A stretch of 64,000 bases of DNA from Diaporthe sp. PMI_573 (Eukaryota > Ascomycota > Sordariomycetes > Diaporthales > Diaporthaceae), in the NCBI GenBank assembly GCA_021399435.1, contig JAJTUP010000070.1, positions 186,001 to 250,000 of the forward strand. Direction: 5' to 3'. Position 1 is the stretch's first letter, and the number at the start of each line of letters is the position of its first letter. Below, piece by piece: positions 11,217-22,806 of this stretch. The position numbers and the translations under genes are program-made. The notes under the pieces are model-generated. The model searched no databases. It saw nothing but the letters and a program-made list of their open reading frames with translations, and was not told the origin of the DNA.

Positions 11217-12550
11217 GGCCGACACGTCGAGGACAACTGGTGGTGAAGATCAATATGTTAGTAGCAAAGCAACGGGGACAAGAGCACCATCAAGGAGAAC
11301 AGAAAAGATGCGCCCAGGATCCCACCCGCCCAGGCTTTCCTCCTCGAGGAGTAGAGCAATCTTGACTCTAGATATTGATGAAATAAGATAGGGAACGAGG
11401 TAAGAAAGATAGTTTGAGATGGTTAAATCAGTACAAGCCAAGCTAAGCCGACAAGAGAGGTGCGAATCCAGTTTCACGGATAAGAACACACCCAGGGTCT
11501 TTTGCTACCCGTAGGCAGCAAGTAGATCACCTGTCGCGATGGTGTGGTTGTGATCACCGGTCGTACCGCCAATGTCAACCAGCCAGTCCAGCATAGATTG
11601 AACCCTAGGGATGGAGATGATGTGGTGTGAGGTTGACCAGGTTCACGAGCAGCAGATGAGGTTGGAGTGGCCCAGCGGGAAGTGGCTGGTCTGTGGTGCG
11701 CGGAGCCGTGTTGGAGAAGCGGTACCTGCAAAACGAGCGAAGTGACAAGAGGGGAACAGCTGCTGCGCCACGAAATCACAGACATCACGGGCCGCTGCAA
11801 ATTGCCAGATTAGAGCTGCACGGCCTGCGTGGACTGCAGGAAGGCACCTACGCAGCAAGTACCTACCTGTCCATCTCGCCGTGCTGTAAAAACATAATAA
11901 ACAGCAAGCATGCTCGGGTACGTATCGACTCCCGGTAGTGGGGGCACTCGTCGTTTTAGCCCCACCTCGTCTCACCTGTCACGGCCATCATTGCTCGATC
12001 CGGGGGCCTTCTTCGAAACCCATCGCCTAGCGGCCCAGAGGCCCAGAGGCCCCAGCACCGTCGGGAGCTCCCATGAATGAGCCCCTGGCTGATATCCCCG
12101 ATGAAACCTCAAACAAGGGAGTTGGATGCTCATCCTCTCGAGAAGTCGGAGCAAACCACCAAAGATGCTGTGTTGTGGAACGGAAAGCAAGGCAGTGATT
12201 CCCGGCCCACAGAGGACTGCCGAATGCATTTGGTCTGCCGCCATTTCTTCGGCGGGGTGCTGCACATCAGTAGTCTACCCGCTCCAAGCCAGGGACTGAG
12301 GGTGCAGCTTCCAATTGGAACCCAGACTGCTCCACGCGTTTGCATCGCGGCTTCCACAACAGCATCAACACACTGCAAGAAGCTGCCAAGCACCCACCCA
12401 ACCTTGCCGCCGAGCAGGGCAGCTCAACCCTTCCAGTTTTCTCACATCTGCCATGAAGACCACCTCATGGCCTTTAATACTCCACCACGATAAGTCTCGT
12501 GTCTCGTGGCTCGTTACCTTTGGCAAAACGTAGGTGCTTGAGCCTCCACC
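11217..12550. other. Gene-free spacer upstream of APC5
   Basis: About 1.3 kb with no supported gene. The ORFs present are short, overlap on both strands and lack protein-like composition. The last few hundred bases, with pyrimidine-rich stretches near 12400-12450, presumably include the APC5 promoter, and the first few hundred the promoter of the coiled-coil gene. No repeat structure is evident. Confidence 0.4.
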
Positions 12551-15003
12551 ATGCCTCGATTCCTCATGCCCTCGGACATTGGCCTCCTGGTCCTTGTCGA
12601 GCTGTACACAGAAGGAGCCGTTCCTGGAGACGGCATCATCCCCATCCTGTCCTTTCTCGCTTCACACACCGGCACAGACGTAATCAAAGACCCGCAAGGT
12701 CCCCAGGGCCTCTGGCAGAAGGCTCAAGATGACATCGATCTCGTCAAGTCCATCAAGGCCTTCGAGTCTCTGCTGCTCCCCTTCTCAGCCGCCGTCGGCC
12801 TGCCCGGCCGCCGACTCTGGCATCTCTTCCTCTCCGAATTATGGGCCATCAACTCGTTGGACGCTCTCCATGCCTTTTTTGACGGGCGGACATTCCTCCT
12901 CGCCACCAAAGAAGACATACAACACATGGTCGATCCCGAGCCTGGCGCCCAAACAAGTAGAATACCCCTGATTACCAACTCCCCTTTGGCCTTGTTCGTT
13001 CGGCGGGCGCAGCTGGAGTTCAACAGGCTGCAGTTCTCAGATGCGTCGAGTTTGTGGAAAGATCTGATCGTCTACCGACAACCAACAGCCTCAGCTTGGG
13101 CGAGACGCAATCCGTCCTCGGGCCCTGCCCAGTTTGACGAGGTTCTCGACATCTGTGGCCAAGACTGGGGAGACGGCGCCGCCTCGATCGGCTCTATTGC
13201 CTACGGACATCTGAGCTCCTCTGACAATCCCGTCAGCGCTTACTGCTTGGATCGCTTGATTGAGTTCCAGGTGGCTCAGATGCAAAGTAAGTACGTGCCT
13301 CGCCATACTCTCCTGCAGCTATCTGACGCGGCTGCCACTAGGATACGGCCTTCGAGTCCCTCGACAAATTCAGAGACAATTTTCTGATCTCCTGGACTCA
13401 AGCCGCACAAACCCCAAACTTGGCCATTATCTCAGGTGAGACCACCTACCGCCGCATCGTCATACGGTTGGCCATTCTGATCAATACAAGATTCCTCGAG
13501 GCTTGGAAATCAGGAGACTACCCCACGTCGTTCGATTGCCTGCATCGGTATTTCGACTACACCATGCAGAACAGTGACAGAGAGCACTATCATTATGCAC
13601 TGTTGAACCTCGCCGTGCTCCAAGCAGACTTTGGCTGCTACAAGGACGCTGTGTCGACCATGCTGGAGACAATTGCGACCGCCCGAGAGAAACGGGATCA
13701 GAACTGTCTCAACTTCGCCCTCAATTTCTTCTACAACTTCGGCCTCGCGCACCCACACCTGGTAGAAGATCTAGAGTCAAGCAGCATGAGTACCACCGGC
13801 CGGGAAACACTCGCCTTTCTGCGAGTTAAAGCCAAAGAAACGGGAATGTGGTCAACCTGGAGTTCTGCATTGCTCGGCGAGGCCAAGCAGGATCTACTGA
13901 GTGGCGATAGCGTTGCCACTGCACTCGAGAACATTGCACGCAGCTCACATCTCCTGGTCGAACGGAATCTTGTCAGCATGATTGGCACTCACATCTCACT
14001 CAACGTTGCCGTCTGGGACAGAGCCGGGGTTGCCTTCCTCTCTAAGATGATGTGTGAGATTTTCCTCCGCTGCCATGCGCCAAACGCCATGCTGGATGAT
14101 ACATTGAAGATCACATGTCGGCTAGCAAGCTTTCTGGCAACCAAGGGCAAGTACAACGATGGAATGCAGTTGCTCGAGAGCATCGATGACCACTCCCTGC
14201 GGACATGGAGAGCGAAGAACTATTGGCAGAAATTGCGCGCGCTGGTGAAGCTACGCAGAGACCTCCACCGCAACGACCTAGATGGAGTTGAATACCTCCT
14301 CTCACAAATCATGCAGTCCAAGCCGGACGACCTCGAGTCTGACCTCACCTTCGTCGTCGACTCCCTGCATTACGAACTGCTCGTACGACGTGGCGACCTC
14401 CAGGCCGCCTTCGCCAAAGTCGAACAGCTCATCCCCGACAGCCACGACCAAGACAAGGACGTCGGCATCCGCGCGCGCCTGCTGCTCATGAAAGCGCAGC
14501 TGTTCCAAAAAGCAGGACGTCCCCAGCGTGGCTTTTCTGTCGCCATGCGCGCAGCCAACGTTGCATGGAGAGCGCGGCTTATGAATCTGCTGTGGCAATC
14601 CATTGGTACCATAGCGGACGTGCTTATTTCACTTGATGAATTCGAGGCCGCAGAGAGGCTACTCGTGGTCGTCATACCGCGGTGTCTCGAATGCGACGGG
14701 TCTTATATGGCTGCAACCATGTACGCCAGCCTAGCAGATGCTTACGTAGGCACCGCGGGCAAGACGGTAACGACACCTGGCGTTGGTCCCGGGCCCTCCA
14801 AGAGGAGGACGGAATATCTCAACAAGGCCATGGGAGCTTTGAGGCGGGCGTTCGATTTCTTTGCGGCTGTGGAGGATCTGCACAAGAAGCTGGAGGTGAC
14901 GGCTAAGATGTCGACGATTATGCGGGTAAGAGGCGACGTAAAGGTTTCCAATGACCTGGCGGCCAAATACCTCGAGCTTAGGCGCGAAGGGATGGAGGCC
15001 TGA
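12551..15003 (+). CDS. apc5: Anaphase-promoting complex subunit 5
   Basis: Three exons, 12551-13286, 13342-13435 and 13491-15003, close in frame to 780 residues. Apc5 is a TPR-repeat scaffold subunit of the APC/C ubiquitin ligase that drives anaphase onset and mitotic exit in the nucleus. Family hallmarks seen are the N-terminal region starting MPRFLMPSDIGLLVLVELY and the strongly conserved block HYLRFLEAWKSGDYPTSFDC, HRYFDYTMQ, ALLNLAVLQADFGCYKDAV, followed by TPR-like helices to the C-terminus. Exon 2 has an alternative open frame, but only the frame reading YGLRVPRQIQRQFSDLL rejoins exon 3 in the conserved HYL-RFL context, which fixes both junctions. APC5 beside COX13 and APN2 is the standard left flank of MAT loci in Sordariomycetes. 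Confidence 0.95.
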
Positions 15004-15537
15004 GTGGCAATTCGACTTGTGGATGGAGGGAGGCACATGTTTCATCGCCAGTGACTACCACCTAGTCAGTTCTCGAAGAAGGCAACCCCCCCCCCCAATG
15101 AAGTGTATTCATTCATCACAGAGAATGGGTTGCGCAGACCCGCGTGGATGTTTTCACCGCGAGTAAGCTAGTCATTGGGCGCGGACTGGATGCGCCTTGT
15201 TCGGAGCAGAGCAAGTATCAGCCAGTGGCACCAGGAGAACGGCTGGCTCACTCATCCTCGGCGGGCCTTCGCTCGGCGGCGAGTAATTAGTGATCACTGT
15301 ATGGCGAGCGAGCCCGTAAGCTTCCAGCGAGCAGGCTGCCGCTGGTACTTATGGCGTGACTGCCTGGAATTCAAGACACACGTGCCCCACATTTGTGAAT
15401 GTTAAGATCGATTGCTGTGACTCTAGGAAAACATGTACAGGTCGATTTGTCTGCGACGGTTGTCCGGCGCTCTATCTAGGCACGCCGGCTTTGCAAGCTC
15501 CTCCTCCTCCATATCCTGACACAGACCCGTCCCCAGC
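15004..15537. other. Convergent APC5/COX13 3' intergenic region
   Basis: 534 bp between the converging stop codons of APC5 and COX13. It contains a C10 homopolymer near 15087. Both 3' UTRs should lie here; no further gene is seen. Confidence 0.5.
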
Positions 15538-16396
15538 TTAGGTGGTCTTGTCCTTGTTGTGGTAGTTGACTTCGTCGTTCCAGCTGCGAGAGGGGTTAGC
15601 AAACTGCAAGCCGGACAAGCCAGGCCTGTCTCAACGCCGACCGGGTTGTCGAAGGCGCGGGGCGAAACTCACAAGAGGGTCTTGTCGCCGTCTCCCCAGG
15701 GGAAGTTCTTGGTCCGGATGTTCTGGTAGGGGTACTCGGTGCGCTCCTCCAGAGGGGGCATGTGAGACCAGTGCTCCCAGTGCTCCGACCACAGCCAGTA
15801 GGCGTTGGCGCCGGCGAGGGCGAGCCCGGGAATGCAGGCGCTGTAGTTCGACATGGTTAGCACGTTCGTGTTCGTATGTAGCTCGAGGACTGCCGCCGCC
15901 GTCTGTGCTGCCGCCACCCCTCCTTCCGTTGGCCCGGCTGTTCCCGGGTTGTCGTCCTTGCTCTTTCCTGGGCGTTGGCCCGACCTCTCGGCTACCCCTA
16001 CCCTGACAGCCTTGTCTGCTTCCACGGGGGACTTGGAAGATTGGGACCGCGGCAACACAACACAACTGGCAATATCTCGGTGATGAGGAACGTGGTGAGG
16101 ACAGGGAGGGTGATGTCATACTAGATGGAGATCTTCTTCCAGAGTTCTATACGAGCGTCGTGTCAGTTCCATCTGCCCCCTTTGCCAGCCAATTGGCCAT
16201 TGACTCGAACCTCCTCCTCCAGCCCTCGGGAAGACTCACCAGTGGTGCCGGCGGCGTGGTGCTTGACGGCCTCGCGCTCCTTGATGAAGGCGTTCTCGCC
16301 GGCCTTGGGGGCGGGCGAGCTCATGAAGCGGCGCTGGACGGCGGGGGAGCGCAGGAAGCGCGGCGCGGAGCGCAGGATCTGTCGCTGCGGGAACAT
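15538..16396 (-). CDS. cox13: Cytochrome c oxidase subunit VIa (COX13)
   Basis: Four exons on the minus strand: 16396-16240, 16146-16122 (only 25 bp), 15840-15673 and 15583-15538. They close in frame to 131 residues. The N-terminus MFPQRQILRSAPRFLRSPAV is an Arg-rich, amphipathic mitochondrial presequence. Next come the matrix segment AGENAFIKEREAVKHHAAGT, one membrane helix (SIYACIPGLALAGANAYWLW), and the signature EHWEHWSHMPPLEERTEYPY and NIRTKNFPWGDGDKTLFWN facing the intermembrane space. This small subunit of respiratory complex IV modulates the enzyme and its dimerisation. The gene is divergent from APN2 across 594 bp. It is part of the syntenic MAT flank. Confidence 0.96.
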
Positions 16397-16990
16397 TTTC
16401 GGCGGGTTCGGGGGGGGGTGGGCTCGACGATGGGTGTGGGAGTGGAGAGGCTCGATTGTTTTCGGTGGTGGGTATTTCGCTCGAGAAGGGATTCGGGGCG
16501 GTTGAGGTTTGAATCAGACCACTGACGATTGGGAGACGGGGTATTGCTTATGTCAGCGGCTTGGCTTCCCGGCCGGCTTCTGTCCGGCTCGGGCTCCTAG
16601 CGTGACCGCGTGTGGGGTTCGCGATCCTGCTGTATCCTGCTGCAAGTGGCGAACGCGACCCGGTAGCTGCTGGGCCGGCGGACTGAAATACCTAGGTGCG
16701 CCGAGGGTCATCCGAGGTCGAATGTGAAGCGTCGCCGTGGAATCTTGAACATCAAGGTGATTGATCAGTGTAGAGTCTCGTGTTCTTGAGAAGATCCTTG
16801 CCCTCCCGAGTGGGAAAGTCTATTCCTGCTCCCCTGCCACCCTGCTTCCCGTCTACTTTGGGAATGTCCGCAAATCCCCGAGAGAATCGCAACCACTCGC
16901 ACGCACGGGCACGGCGAGACGAGACGACAGGAGACTGAGACGGGCATTCGAAAAACCTCTGGTCCACATGACAGCTCAACAGCTGCAAGG
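16397..16990. promoter_or_regulatory. Divergent COX13 / APN2 promoter region
   Basis: 594 bp between the two divergent start codons. It is GC-rich near COX13, with a G9 run at about 16410. No TATA box is obvious, consistent with housekeeping promoters. One short ATG-initiated frame overlaps the APN2 start region in another frame and is not supported as a gene. Confidence 0.5.
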
Positions 16991-19150
16991 ATGGGTCTGC
17001 GCATTACGACCTGGAACGGTGAGCTCCCGCGCCTTCCGGTCCCTGTGCTGGGCCCATGACTGACTGGCGTTGCAGTGAACGGCATCAGGTACGTCGTGAA
17101 TGACCTTGGCTACAGACCGCCTGTCAGCGCTCTGCTTCGCACGTCTCGAGGGCGATGCACAGTCAATGGCCGTGTGCTCATCCTCGTTCTCCCAGGAACC
17201 CGTTCGGGTATGCGCCATGGAACCAGACGCGGTCTTTCCAGGCAAGCGCTCCGTCCTCGATCACACTGAGGGTGCCGAATGCTGACATGCTCCTAGGCCA
17301 TGTTTGACATCCTGGAGGCCGACGTCGTCATCATGCAGGAGGCCAAGATCCAGCGGAAGGATCTGACGGACGACATGGTGCTGGTGTCTGGGTGGGACGT
17401 CTTCTTCAGCCTGCCCAAAGACAAGAAAGGCAGGTGTTCTGAGCTTGTATGGCCTTCTTAATGGGCCCCTTTTCTGACCTTCTTCCTTCCAGGATACTCG
17501 GGAGTTGCAATCTACACGAGGAATTCAAAGTGTTGTCCCATCCGAGCCGAGGAGGGCCTGCTCGGAGTGCTCTGCCCCCCAAAGTCAACAACCATGTTTC
17601 GAGACCTTCCAGCTGATCAGCAGATCGGCGGCTACCCTCGCGAGGACCAACTCCTTGGACCGGTAGATGAGGTGATGCTCGATTCTGAGGGACGTTGTGT
17701 TATCCTCGAGTTCCCTGCCTTTGTGCTCATCGGTGTCTATGTGCCCGCCACCCGAGACGACACCCGGACTGATTTTCGCATGGGCTTCATGAGCGCTCTT
17801 GACGCGAGGATACGGAACCTCGCCGCGATGGGCAAGCAGGTGGTTCTCGCTGGAGACCTCAACATTATACGTACAGACATCGACACCGCTGGTTACGCGG
17901 AGCACCTGCGAAAGGAAGGCATGACGTTGGAGGACTTTCTCTCATCTCCGTCACGGCGCTTCTTCAACCAGCTCATCTTCGAGGGTCAAGTCATCGGAGA
18001 GAGGGATGAGGGACGAGAGGAGCCCGTAATGTGGGATACTACCCGCTGCTTCCATCCCCACCGACAAGGCATGTTCACTTGCTGGGAGACCAAGAAGAAC
18101 GCCCGACCTGGCAACTTTGGCAGCCGAATCGATTACATTCTGTGTACAGCCGGAATGAAAGAATGGCTCGAAGACGCCAATATCCAAGAAGGTTTACTTG
18201 GCTCCGACCACTGCCCTGTCTACGCGACCATGGCCGACCGCCTCAGGACAGAAGGCCAGGATGTCCACCTCCTAGACATCATGAACCCCCAAGGCATGTA
18301 CAAAGAGGGCAAGCAACTCAGGGACTGGGACACCAAGGACCTGCTACCACAATCTGCCAAGCTTCTGAATGAGTTCGACCGCCGCCGCAGTATCAAGGAC
18401 ATGTTCACCAAGAAGCCCGCTCCCCCAACCGTCAAGCAAAGCTCCACAATTCCTATCAGCACCGAGTCCGTAGGCGACTGTGATGGGCTCCCCAGCACAC
18501 AGGCATCCGACTTTCCGCCATCACCGTCCCCCGCCGCCACACCCATTCGGCCCGCAGCATCGTCGACAGTGGACTCCAAATCCCCAAGCAAGATCACATC
18601 CCCCGCGGCTCTTCCCAAGCGTAGCGCACCGAGCGCATCAAGCCGGCCTCAGAAGAAAGCGAAGACAGGGACGGGAAAAGACACGGGCAAGTCTGGTCCG
18701 GCGCAGAGCAGCTTGATGGGCTTCTTCAAACCCAAGACACCAGCGCCGAAGGCCATCGCGGAGGAGCAGGGTGAGCAGGAGAATGGAGAGGCGGCTCCCA
18801 GTGCCATGACACAGTCGGATGGTACCGTTGATTTCGACGACGAGGCAGATGGGCTTGCGAATGGTGGAGAGGGAGACAGCAAGAGGGTGTTTGACCCTGT
18901 AGAGTCTAAAGAGTCGTGGTCAAAGCTACTAGGCAAGAAGAAGGTCGCGCCGCTGTGCGAGCACGGCGAGCCTTGCATCAGCTACGTCGTGAAGAAGGCC
19001 GGGATCAATTGCGGCCGCACGTTCTACATGTGCTCACGGCCGCTGGGCCCGTCGGGGCAGAAGGAGAAGAATACCCAATGGCGCTGTGCCACCTTCGTCT
19101 GGGCGCGCAGTTCGGACTCAAAGGAGGGGGCCACATCCGCAGCACAGTAG
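16991..19150 (+). CDS. apn2: AP endonuclease 2 (DNA-(apurinic) lyase)
   Basis: Five exons, 16991-17018, 17076-17088, 17196-17241, 17297-17429 and 17493-19150, close in frame to 625 residues. This is an ExoIII-family AP endonuclease/3'-phosphodiesterase for base-excision repair in the nucleus. Visible catalytic motifs are TWNVNG (Asn9/Asn11), MQEAKI (Glu44, metal ligand), AGDLNI (Asp195, Asn197) and GSDHCPV (Asp312-His313). The C-terminal half carries a PCNA-interacting motif, QSSLMGFF, near residue 478, and a zf-GRF finger from about residue 561 (CEHGEPC, then CGRTFYMCSRP and WRCATFVWA). Introns 3 and 4 both begin with GC instead of GT (AG|GCAAGC and AG|GCAGGT); only these junctions keep the conserved NPFGY..SFQ-AMFDIL and KKG-YSGVAIYTR contexts. 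It is the classical left anchor of the MAT idiomorph. Confidence 0.95.
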
Positions 19151-20113
19151 CAGCAGCAGTAGCAGCAGCAGCAGTCACATGGCGTAGCTTAGGGCACACA
19201 CATCAGGCGCACGAGACCTCACATCGCACGCACGAAATTATTTTGGTGGCCTAAAAGCCTTGTTTGTTTTGGTACTATCTGGACCATGACGACTAGCTAG
19301 TCGAGCTGGTGGTAACCCAAGCTTGAATCCATGTCAAAAAAAAACCGCCCTTCTGAGAGGCGTGCCGAACTGTTCGGTGGTGTTGAGGGGGCCATGTGTC
19401 GTCCGTTTCCATGTTTCTCCTTTCCAACGCCCTCACCGGCGCCGTACTCAAATCCCATGCATTAGTAGAAGCTTCCACCCCCTTTCCAGTGCCAATGAAA
19501 AATCAAAACCGCATGCTCTACTGGCGAGACATGCCAAACTTTTTGGGTGATGATGAGAGGGGGGGGGGGAAAGCGTTGTCAGTGTCCATGATCAAAGTCC
19601 GTCCTGACGCCCCCTCACCGACGCCGTTCTCCAGGCTCTATGCAATGTACAGATCCATCTCCCCCCCTTCCCCTCCCCCAGTCCTTCGTCGTCGTTCGGT
19701 TGTACTAAGAAGATGGTGGTCGTGATTTGTTGGTGTGTCTTTTGTCGTTTCGGGTTTTCCTTGGTTGAAGACGGCGCCTCCCTTCATCTAAGAGCAATAG
19801 CACCCCAGGACGTACGCTCGCTCACCTAAGAGCAAGATACAAACCGTGCTGCGAGACGAGCACTCCGGGTACCTAGTGGACCTCCCTGATTTTTTTCCAG
19901 ATGAAGACGCGGTGCTGCTGCGCCTCTATGTGCGCCCGTCGTGATTGTGTGCAAAATGCAGGATTTCAATCAATGTTCTCTTTTGGTGGTTTTTCTGTTC
20001 TCTTTTTTTTCTGTTTTCTTGCGGTAACATGCTGTGCCGTCGTGCCGAGACTCTGCGGAGTGACGAATGTGAGTGGAGGAAATTGAAGAAGGACGTTTAG
20101 GTGTTGTGCGGGT
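19151..20113. other. APN2 to MAT1-1-3 convergent intergenic region
   Basis: 963 bp between convergent genes. It starts with an interrupted CAG repeat right around the APN2 stop (19141-19174) and holds a G10 run near 19560 and several T tracts. The left idiomorph border is expected in or near this interval, but cannot be placed without a MAT1-2 strain. No gene is supported. Confidence 0.5.
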
Positions 20114-20919
20114 TCAGCTTGCCACCTGTCCCTTGCGTGGTCGCTTGCCGCTTAATCTGTCGAGGCCCAACAACAACAACTCGCCGAAACATGATGACGA
20201 AAGAACCTTACTTTCTTCCAGGCTTGTAGACGTAGTCAGGGTATTGGACCTTGTGCTGCAGGGCCGCTTGCTTGGCCATCTCCTGGTAAAAGCCCTTATC
20301 CTCGTCTGACAAGGCCTTCCACTGACGAGCTGCCTCAGTGGAGACTTCACCGGTGGACATGTTGGGGTTTGCTTCCCGCAGCTCCTTCGACTTGTCCCTT
20401 CTGAAAAGGATCCAAGAGTTTGGAGGGCGAGGAATCTTCTCAGTGCTCTGAGGGCTACCACTTGTAGTTGGTGCTGGCTCATCAAGATCCATCTCCTCCA
20501 AATTCAGCTTGTCGGCTTCCTCTACTTCATCGCTGGCCCCCACCTGCTCCACTGCTCCACCCGCGTTGGTGGCAGCAGCAGCGGTACCAGGGGTCTGAAT
20601 CTCGGGGAGATCGATGATGTGATCGTACCGACCAGGTCTGTCAGCAAACTCCTGCTTGTTAACGACGGGTGCAATGATGAAGTAGCGCATGTTCTTGTCG
20701 AAGAAGATGGTGCAGGGCTCTCCACGAATGAGAATTTGCCTTGAGAAAGCGATGGGTCAGTCAGTCTTGCAGCTGAGAGCTGTTCGAGTTGCGGGCTTAC
20801 TGGTATCTGGGGCCGAAGTTCGACACGATTTCGTCCTGTCCAAAGGATTCGTCCATGTAGATGGCCATCCTTCCCTGACCGTCGCGGACAGCAGCGATCC
20901 TAGGCTTCATATCAGCCAT
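20114..20919 (-). CDS. MAT1-1-3: MAT1-1-3 mating-type HMG-box protein
   Basis: Exon 1 is 20919-20801 and exon 2 runs from 20739. Reading on to the TAA at 20208-20210 gives 216 residues. That TAA lies inside a good donor (AA|GTAAGG); splicing from 20212 to an acceptor before 20156 gives a third exon ending at 20114 and a 229-residue protein with a basic tail (KLSGKRPRKGQVAS). I prefer the spliced form, but both fit. The HMG box spans residues ~143-213: KIPRPPNSWILFRRDKSKEL, AARQWKALSDEDKGFYQEMA, then VQYPDYVYKPGRK. The N-terminal region (MADMKPRIAAVRDGQGRMAI) is typical of hypocrealean-type MAT1-1-3. It is a sequence-specific DNA-bending factor that acts with the other MAT1-1 proteins in sexual development. 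It is the first MAT gene inside APN2. Confidence 0.93.
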
Positions 20920-21451
20920 TGTGAGTGCTGGCGTTGAACTTGGTGGTCAATCGGTCGTATGGAAAGTTCAGAGTGACTTCGACAAGGTGGGAAGTGAGGA
21001 GATCGTCTGGTAAGAAAGGTACTGGTGTGGAAGTGTAGAGGTGGAAAGGTGTAGAGGTGGAAAGGTGTGGCAAGTTGTGAAAAGGCACGAGTCTAGAAGA
21101 CCACAAGAGTGATTAGGTGGGTGAAAACATGGGACGGTGAAAAGGTTCGAAGTGAATGTGGTCAGGCTGGAAAGGTGGGGGGTTCTGGGCCGTTTGGACG
21201 TTCTGATGTTGGAAAACTCAAGACCTGAGGGTGCGATCTGTCACAAGTAAGAGTGACTCAATTATCATTCACAATGGTGCACTTGACTACATTCAATGAG
21301 CAGGCTTGTATTCGGGCTCGTAGCTCTATCGTACTTGAAGCGATTTGAAGCAAGCATACAGGCTCAATCTTCCTGCTCAGTCCAATCTGATTTTCCACTT
21401 CGGGTAGTCTCAAGAAATTCGACCTCAAGGTTTGCAACCGTGATGTGATCT
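20920..21451 (-). promoter_or_regulatory. MAT1-1-3 upstream region with CT-rich tandem
   Basis: 532 bp between the MAT1-1-3 start and the MAT1-1-2 stop, both transcribed leftward. At 21024-21069 a 16-bp unit (GTAGAGGTGGAAAGGT on the plus strand, pyrimidine-rich on the coding strand) is repeated in tandem, with further GGAAAGGT copies near 21140-21180. CT-rich blocks of this sort commonly mark transcription start regions in fungi. No TATA box is evident. Confidence 0.5.
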
Positions 21452-22806
21452 TTAAGGTGCTTCCAGATGCTCGATCTTCCTGTCCATCTCCACCCATTTG
21501 CCATGGTCGACTATGGGAACGTGGTGCTGCGTGCCGGTCGCCTCAACCTTCATTGCCCGATTGAAATCCTCAGGCTTGAACTTTCCCGTTCCACTTCCAA
21601 AGTTGACCTGTCTCTCTGTAGTTCCTGGTTTGATCCAAACGTACGGCTCAGTTGCGTTCTCGACTGTCTCGAAGTGATCCAGTTGGTTCTGATAACTTTT
21701 AGTCAAGCTTCTCAGAAAGAACAGCTTCTCATACTTACCACGATTGAAAACATATCATAGTTCTCGCCAGTCGAAGCCGCCAATCGCATTCCGAGCAACT
21801 GCTGAGAATTAGCATGAATTTGATCTCTGTGATAAGATGCACAACCTTCTGCTGGAACTGATGCTCCGCCTCCTCTTCCTCGGTTCGAGTAGGCACACGA
21901 CCCGTGGCCTTGAGGTTGTTCTCGGCCTGGTCGTATCTTCGTGTGTAATAATGTATGATGTTGACAAGAGACTCAGGTAGGTAGAACGTGTTCAGCTCCC
22001 GTGGATGAGGTTTGGTTGGGGAGAAGTATGGGCCATTGAACCGTAGAAACTTGCAGTAGGGACTTGGCATGCGAACGTTGGGGTCGAATCTCCAATTGAT
22101 CGGTTCCAGATCGCCGCTGTAGTAGTTTTGCTCCAACACAGGAACAGGTTTTCCGTCAATGTACTTCCGAGGTTCCTGCTCCTCAGGGTTGGGAGCACCG
22201 GCAGGCTAGAGAAAGGTCAATGGAAGTGAGCCAGCAATGTACGTATTCAAGAAGGAGCCTTACACCGTAGGGAAGTCTACCTGGACCAGGAGGTCGAATC
22301 TTTCCAGCGGGGCTGGCCATGGCAGCAGACCACACGAGGCCTGTAGTCATGTCTCGCTGCTTTGAGACGCTGTTTGCAAGAGAAGATCTGGCAGTATCGC
22401 CAAGTCCGATGCCATTTGTACCATGATAGTCCAACCAGAGGCCCACTCTCTTTGCGTACTCATCCACAAAGTCTGCCGCGTAGCGCACGTCCTTGATGAG
22501 ACGCTCCAGACGGGGGTGATTGCCAACGTACCGCAGCTGCTCTTTGTCGCAGATGTCGAAAACTTCGTCAGTCAAGTCCAAAAGCGCCTTCTCCTGGCCA
22601 TTGAGCTGGTCCAGCAGTCGGCCGACCCTCAGGATGCGTTGATCCTCCTGAGGTCCTCGAGGTCTGTTTTGGAGGACCTGCTTGAAGACATGGTTTGCCT
22701 CCATTTGACGCTCCATCTCCTCTCGATACGCCTTTGCAGCCTTCCTGCTGGCGTCGACGACGACGCTGTTTTTGAGGTAGACTTTGGTATGGTTCTCGAT
22801 GTCCAT
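21452..22806 (-). CDS. MAT1-1-2: MAT1-1-2 mating-type protein
   Basis: Four exons on the minus strand, 22806-22264, 22205-21846, 21798-21739 and 21688-21452, all phase 0, give 399 residues. The 60-bp exon 3 encodes LLGMRLAASTGENYDMFSIV. MAT1-1-2 proteins are specific to Sordariomycetes and are needed for sexual development; their biochemical role is unresolved. Support comes from position between MAT1-1-3 and MAT1-1-1, from the size, and from conserved-looking blocks: WSAAMASPAGKIRPPGPGRL, NYYSGDLEPINWRFDPNVRM and FNGPYFSPTKPHPRELNTFY. The frame is open 150 bp upstream of the chosen ATG (to 22956), but that stretch is not protein-like. The donor of intron 2 (GTTGTG) is weak, yet it is required to skip an in-frame region and has a GCTAAT branch site. 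Confidence 0.9.
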
